Shown: positions 61,245 to 64,000 of the stretch, piece by piece
Numbering within the stretch: position 1 is the first letter of the stretch
Layout: each line of letters begins with the position of its first letter
Assembly (NCBI GenBank): GCA_039196715.1
Contig: JBCCUP010000006.1
Coordinates: forward strand, 1 to 64,000
Reading direction: 5' to 3'
DNA length: 64,000 nucleotides
DNA from: Pseudomonadota bacterium
GTDB lineage: Bacteria; Pseudomonadota; Gammaproteobacteria; CALCKW01
The notes under the pieces: generated by a model
Seen by the model: only the letters and a program-made list of their open reading frames with translations
Database searches by the model: none
Told to the model about the DNA's origin: nothing
Position numbers and translations under genes: made by a program

Positions 61245-64000
61245 ATGAAACGCTTTTACAGGTCTCCTTCGGTGCGCACCAGTTTCGGACTGGTGATGCT
61301 CACCGTCTCGGTTTTGCTGGTCGCCGACCTTCTCGGTCTGGTGCCCAGCACACGGGACACTGCCCTGACCGCGCGCAACCTGATCGCGGAGTCGCTGGCT
61401 GTCCAGGTGTCAGCCGCGTTGCACCACGACGCACACACGCTGGTCGAGCCGACCTTGCTCGCCGCGGTGGAGCGCAACGAGCTCGTGCGCTCGGCCGGAC
61501 TGCGGGACAGCACCGGCACCGCGCTCATGGCCTTCGGCGACCACGCGCAACACTGGACCCTCGAGCCCGGCGAAGCATCGGTGCCAACGCAGGTGCGCGT
61601 GCCGATATACACCGGAGGCGAACGCTGGGGCGACGTGGAATTGCGCTTCGTCGACCTGTCCGACGGGGCCGGAGCGGTCCCGTGGCGGCAGTCCTTGCCA
61701 GCGACGCTGGTGTTCGTCGCGCTGTCGGGTTTCCTTGCCTATTTTCTGTACCTGCGCCGCATCCTGCGCGAACTCGACCCGGACGCGATCATCCCGTCGC
61801 GCGTCGGCAGGGCACTCAATACCCTCTCCGAGGGGCTCGTGATTGTCGACGAGGACGACCACATTCTGTTTGCCAATGCGGCCTTCGCGAAGAGGACTGG
61901 CTGGCCGGTCGCGGAACTGATGGGGCGTCGTAGCGGAGACTTGCACTGGGTTGACAGCGACGGCGAGCCGGTCGAACTGCCGTGGCTGGCGTCCGTACAA
62001 CACGGAATAACAGTACAGGGCGCGCCGTTGGCGTTGCGCACGGCGGCGGGTGAGGCTTTTCATTTCGTGGTCAATGCCACGCCGATCGGTGCGGACGGTG
62101 AGGACGTGCGTGGCGCCCTCGTGACCTTCGATGACATCACCGAAGTCGAGGTCAAGAACGAGGCGTTGCAGAAGACGCTCGACAAACTCGAGCACAGCCA
62201 GCGCGAGATCACCCGACAAAACCGGGCCTTGCACGTGCTGGCAACCCGCGATTCGTTGACCGGAGCGCTCAACCGCCGTGCGTTGTTCGACGGGTTCGGT
62301 GCGTTGATCGACGAGGCCCGGAGTGCAGGGCATCCGCTCAGCTGCATCATGGTCGACATCGACCACTTCAAATCGGTCAATGACCGCTTCGGTCACGCCG
62401 CCGGCGACCAGGTGATCAAGATGCTCGCGCGCATTCTCACGCGGCATTCCCGGCCGAACGACCTGGTGGGTCGCCTGGGTGGGGAAGAGTTCTGTGTCGT
62501 GTTGCCCGGCGTCAACGCCGACGGGTGCCTCGAAGTTGCCGACCGGATGCGCCAGGCCGTGGAGCGTGGCGACGGTGCGCGTTTTACCGACGACGCGTTA
62601 CAGGTCACGTCGAGTTTCGGTGTCGCGACTTTGGAGGGTACCACCCAGTCGCCGCAGGAGTTGGTCGAGCGAGCAGACCTGGCCTTGTACGAGGCCAAGA
62701 ACACCGGACGCAACCGCGTGGTTGCCTGGTCGACGGCCCTTGCCTCGGTCACGGCCACCGGCATCGATGACACGGGCGCTGAGGCTGCGGATTCGGCCGC
62801 CGTGCCGGTGGTCGTGCTCGAAGAGCCCGACGCAGACCTCGACGCGGTCGACTTGAGCGGCCTTGCAGGGCTCGAGCTCGGGCTGCCTGGCGCATCGCCC
62901 GAGCTCGACATCGAACTCCGGTACATCGCCGAGTCGGCCAACCGTGCGTTGCCCGGACGCGTGCTGCTGTTCGACCGCATCGAACAGTCGATCAAGCGAT
63001 CGCGACGGCAAGGCACCGAATTCGCGGTCGTCGTGCTGACCCTGGAAAAACTGCTGCGCGTGGCCAACACCATGGGTAATGCGGTGGCTGAAAAACTCAC
63101 GAAACTGGCGGTCTCGCGCATCCAGAACCAACTGCGCGACACCGACACCGTCACGCTTGCGGAGAACGAAGAGCTGATGTTCAGCATTTCGCGCCTGGAA
63201 GGCGGCGAAGTGGTGATTCTGTTGACGGATCTTGGCAACACCGAGATCGTACAGACGTTGCTGCAACGCATCCTTCGGGTGTTCGACGCGGCGCTGATAG
63301 TCGAGGGCGACAGCTACCATCTCGATGTGCGCGCCGGCGTCAGTGTGTTCCCGGGTGACGGCGCTGCGCCTGAGGCGCTGTTGAAAGCAGCGAGCAGTGC
63401 GGTCCAGGACATCATCGACACAGACACGCGCCGTGACTTTCGCTTCTACGATGCCTCGATCAACGATCGCATGGTCGCGAGTCTGCGCCTCGAGTCGGAC
63501 TTGCATGATGCGCTCGACAGCCATTCGCTGACGGTTCAGTACCAACCAAAGGTCGATCTGCGCACTGGCTGCATGCAGGGCGTCGAGGCGCTCGCGCGCT
63601 GGCACCACCCGGACTTCGGCTTCGTGCCGCCACACCAGTTCATCGAGCTCGCCGAACGAAACGGGCTGATGGGTGTGCTCAGCCAGCAGCTGTTCGCTGT
63701 GGTGTGCCGCCAGCTTGCTACCTGGCGGGAGACCGGTCTGGCGTGCCCGCGCGTCGCGGTGAATTTTTCACCTGTGGAGTTTCGCAACCCCGACCTGGCC
63801 AGCGACGTGGCGGCCGAGCTGTCTCGGCACGGGGTGCCAGCCAGTGCGCTGGAAGTGGAGATCACTGAGGCCGTTCTCTTGCAGGACACGCAGGTCACCG
63901 CCTGCACCCTGCGGCAGTTTAGCGAGATGGGCTGCAGCGTGGCGCTCGACGATTTCGGCACCGGCTACTCGTCGCTCAGCTACCTCAAGCACTTTCCGCT
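61245..64000 (+). CDS. membrane PAS-GGDEF-GGDEF-EAL c-di-GMP protein (cut by window end)
   Basis: Open for 918 codons from ATG 61245 to the window edge. Membrane segment at about 11-30, periplasmic sensor domain to 150, second membrane segment 151-171, PAS-like domain 190-300. First cyclase domain has GGEEF at 412-416 with the inhibitory RxxD site at 403-406, so it looks active and product-regulated. A second, degenerate cyclase domain has GGEVV at 653-657. The EAL domain starts near 755: EAL at 781-783, FVPPHQFIELAERNGL, VNFSPVEFRNPDL and DDFGTGYSSLSYLK from 902, all consistent with active phosphodiesterase. The end of the EAL domain is missing. Signal sensed is unknown. Confidence 0.88.
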   Translation, partial: MKRFYRSPSVRTSFGLVMLTVSVLLVADLLGLVPSTRDTALTARNLIAESLAVQVSAALHHDAHTLVEPTLLAAVERNELVRSAGLRDSTGTALMAFGDHAQHWTLEPGEASVPTQVRVPIYTGGERWGDVELRFVDLSDGAGAVPWRQSLPATLVFVALSGFLAYFLYLRRILRELDPDAIIPSRVGRALNTLSEGLVIVDEDDHILFANAAFAKRTGWPVAELMGRRSGDLHWVDSDGEPVELPWLASVQHGITVQGAPLALRTAAGEAFHFVVNATPIGADGEDVRGALVTFDDITEVEVKNEALQKTLDKLEHSQREITRQNRALHVLATRDSLTGALNRRALFDGFGALIDEARSAGHPLSCIMVDIDHFKSVNDRFGHAAGDQVIKMLARILTRHSRPNDLVGRLGGEEFCVVLPGVNADGCLEVADRMRQAVERGDGARFTDDALQVTSSFGVATLEGTTQSPQELVERADLALYEAKNTGRNRVVAWSTALASVTATGIDDTGAEAADSAAVPVVVLEEPDADLDAVDLSGLAGLELGLPGASPELDIELRYIAESANRALPGRVLLFDRIEQSIKRSRRQGTEFAVVVLTLEKLLRVANTMGNAVAEKLTKLAVSRIQNQLRDTDTVTLAENEELMFSISRLEGGEVVILLTDLGNTEIVQTLLQRILRVFDAALIVEGDSYHLDVRAGVSVFPGDGAAPEALLKAASSAVQDIIDTDTRRDFRFYDASINDRMVASLRLESDLHDALDSHSLTVQYQPKVDLRTGCMQGVEALARWHHPDFGFVPPHQFIELAERNGLMGVLSQQLFAVVCRQLATWRETGLACPRVAVNFSPVEFRNPDLASDVAAELSRHGVPASALEVEITEAVLLQDTQVTACTLRQFSEMGCSVALDDFGTGYSSLSYLKHFP

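Overview
This window is a chromosomal segment of a high-GC gammaproteobacterium. The exact genus cannot be read from the sequence. Supporting signs are the joined rplL-rpoB-rpoC / str (rpsL-rpsG-fusA-tuf) / S10-spc-alpha ribosomal superoperon, the rplQ - uvrA - MFS - ssb order also found in Pseudomonas-type genomes, the miaB-phoH-ybeY-corC-lnt block, and a single-chain glycine decarboxylase GcvP. No tRNA, rRNA, insertion sequence, integrase or CRISPR array was seen. Nearly all genes are on the + strand; uvrA is the only convincing minus-strand gene.

Layout. 1-9 kb: end of the rplJL-rpoBC operon. 9-27 kb: rpsL, rpsG, fusA, tuf, rpsJ, then rplC to rplO, secY, rpmJ, rpsM, rpsK, rpsD, rpoA and rplQ, nearly all within a few bases of each other. 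Exceptions are three larger gaps (before rpsL, before rplC, before rpsM), each holding a good sigma70-like promoter. Two of these promoters are followed at once by a terminator-like hairpin. 27-34.4 kb: uvrA (minus), a divergent MFS exporter, ssb, metK and ahcY. 34.4-49.4 kb: a surface polysaccharide (O-antigen-like) cluster beginning 18 bases after ahcY. It contains a GT2 glycosyltransferase, rfbBADC (dTDP-L-rhamnose synthesis), an ABC exporter (wzm/wzt), a 1069-residue methyltransferase / kinase-like / coiled-coil / glycosyltransferase fusion, a tandem GT2 protein, a WcaJ-type initiating phosphoglycosyltransferase and an O-antigen ligase-type membrane protein. 49.5-54.8 kb: conserved housekeeping block miaB, phoH-like ybeZ, ybeY, corC, lnt. 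54.8-59.4 kb: a tandem glycine riboswitch and gcvTHP. 59.4-61 kb: an acyl-CoA-ligase-family gene whose start codon abuts a perfect 13-bp inverted repeat. 61.2 kb to the end: a membrane PAS-GGDEF-GGDEF-EAL c-di-GMP protein, cut by the window end.

How the genes work together. The first half is transcription/translation machinery. The polysaccharide cluster makes and activates rhamnose, starts a lipid-linked chain (WcaJ-type enzyme), elongates it (four glycosyltransferase domains) and exports it by an ABC transporter. The Wzt subunit has a C-terminal extension of the type that recognises a chain-terminal modification. The neighbouring fusion protein is the natural candidate to install that modification, because its layout recalls the chain terminator WbdD (methyltransferase, kinase, coiled coil). 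Here, however, the coiled coil is followed by a GT-B glycosyltransferase domain. This is the most interesting element of the window. The SAM-cycle genes metK and ahcY lie directly upstream with no visible terminator.
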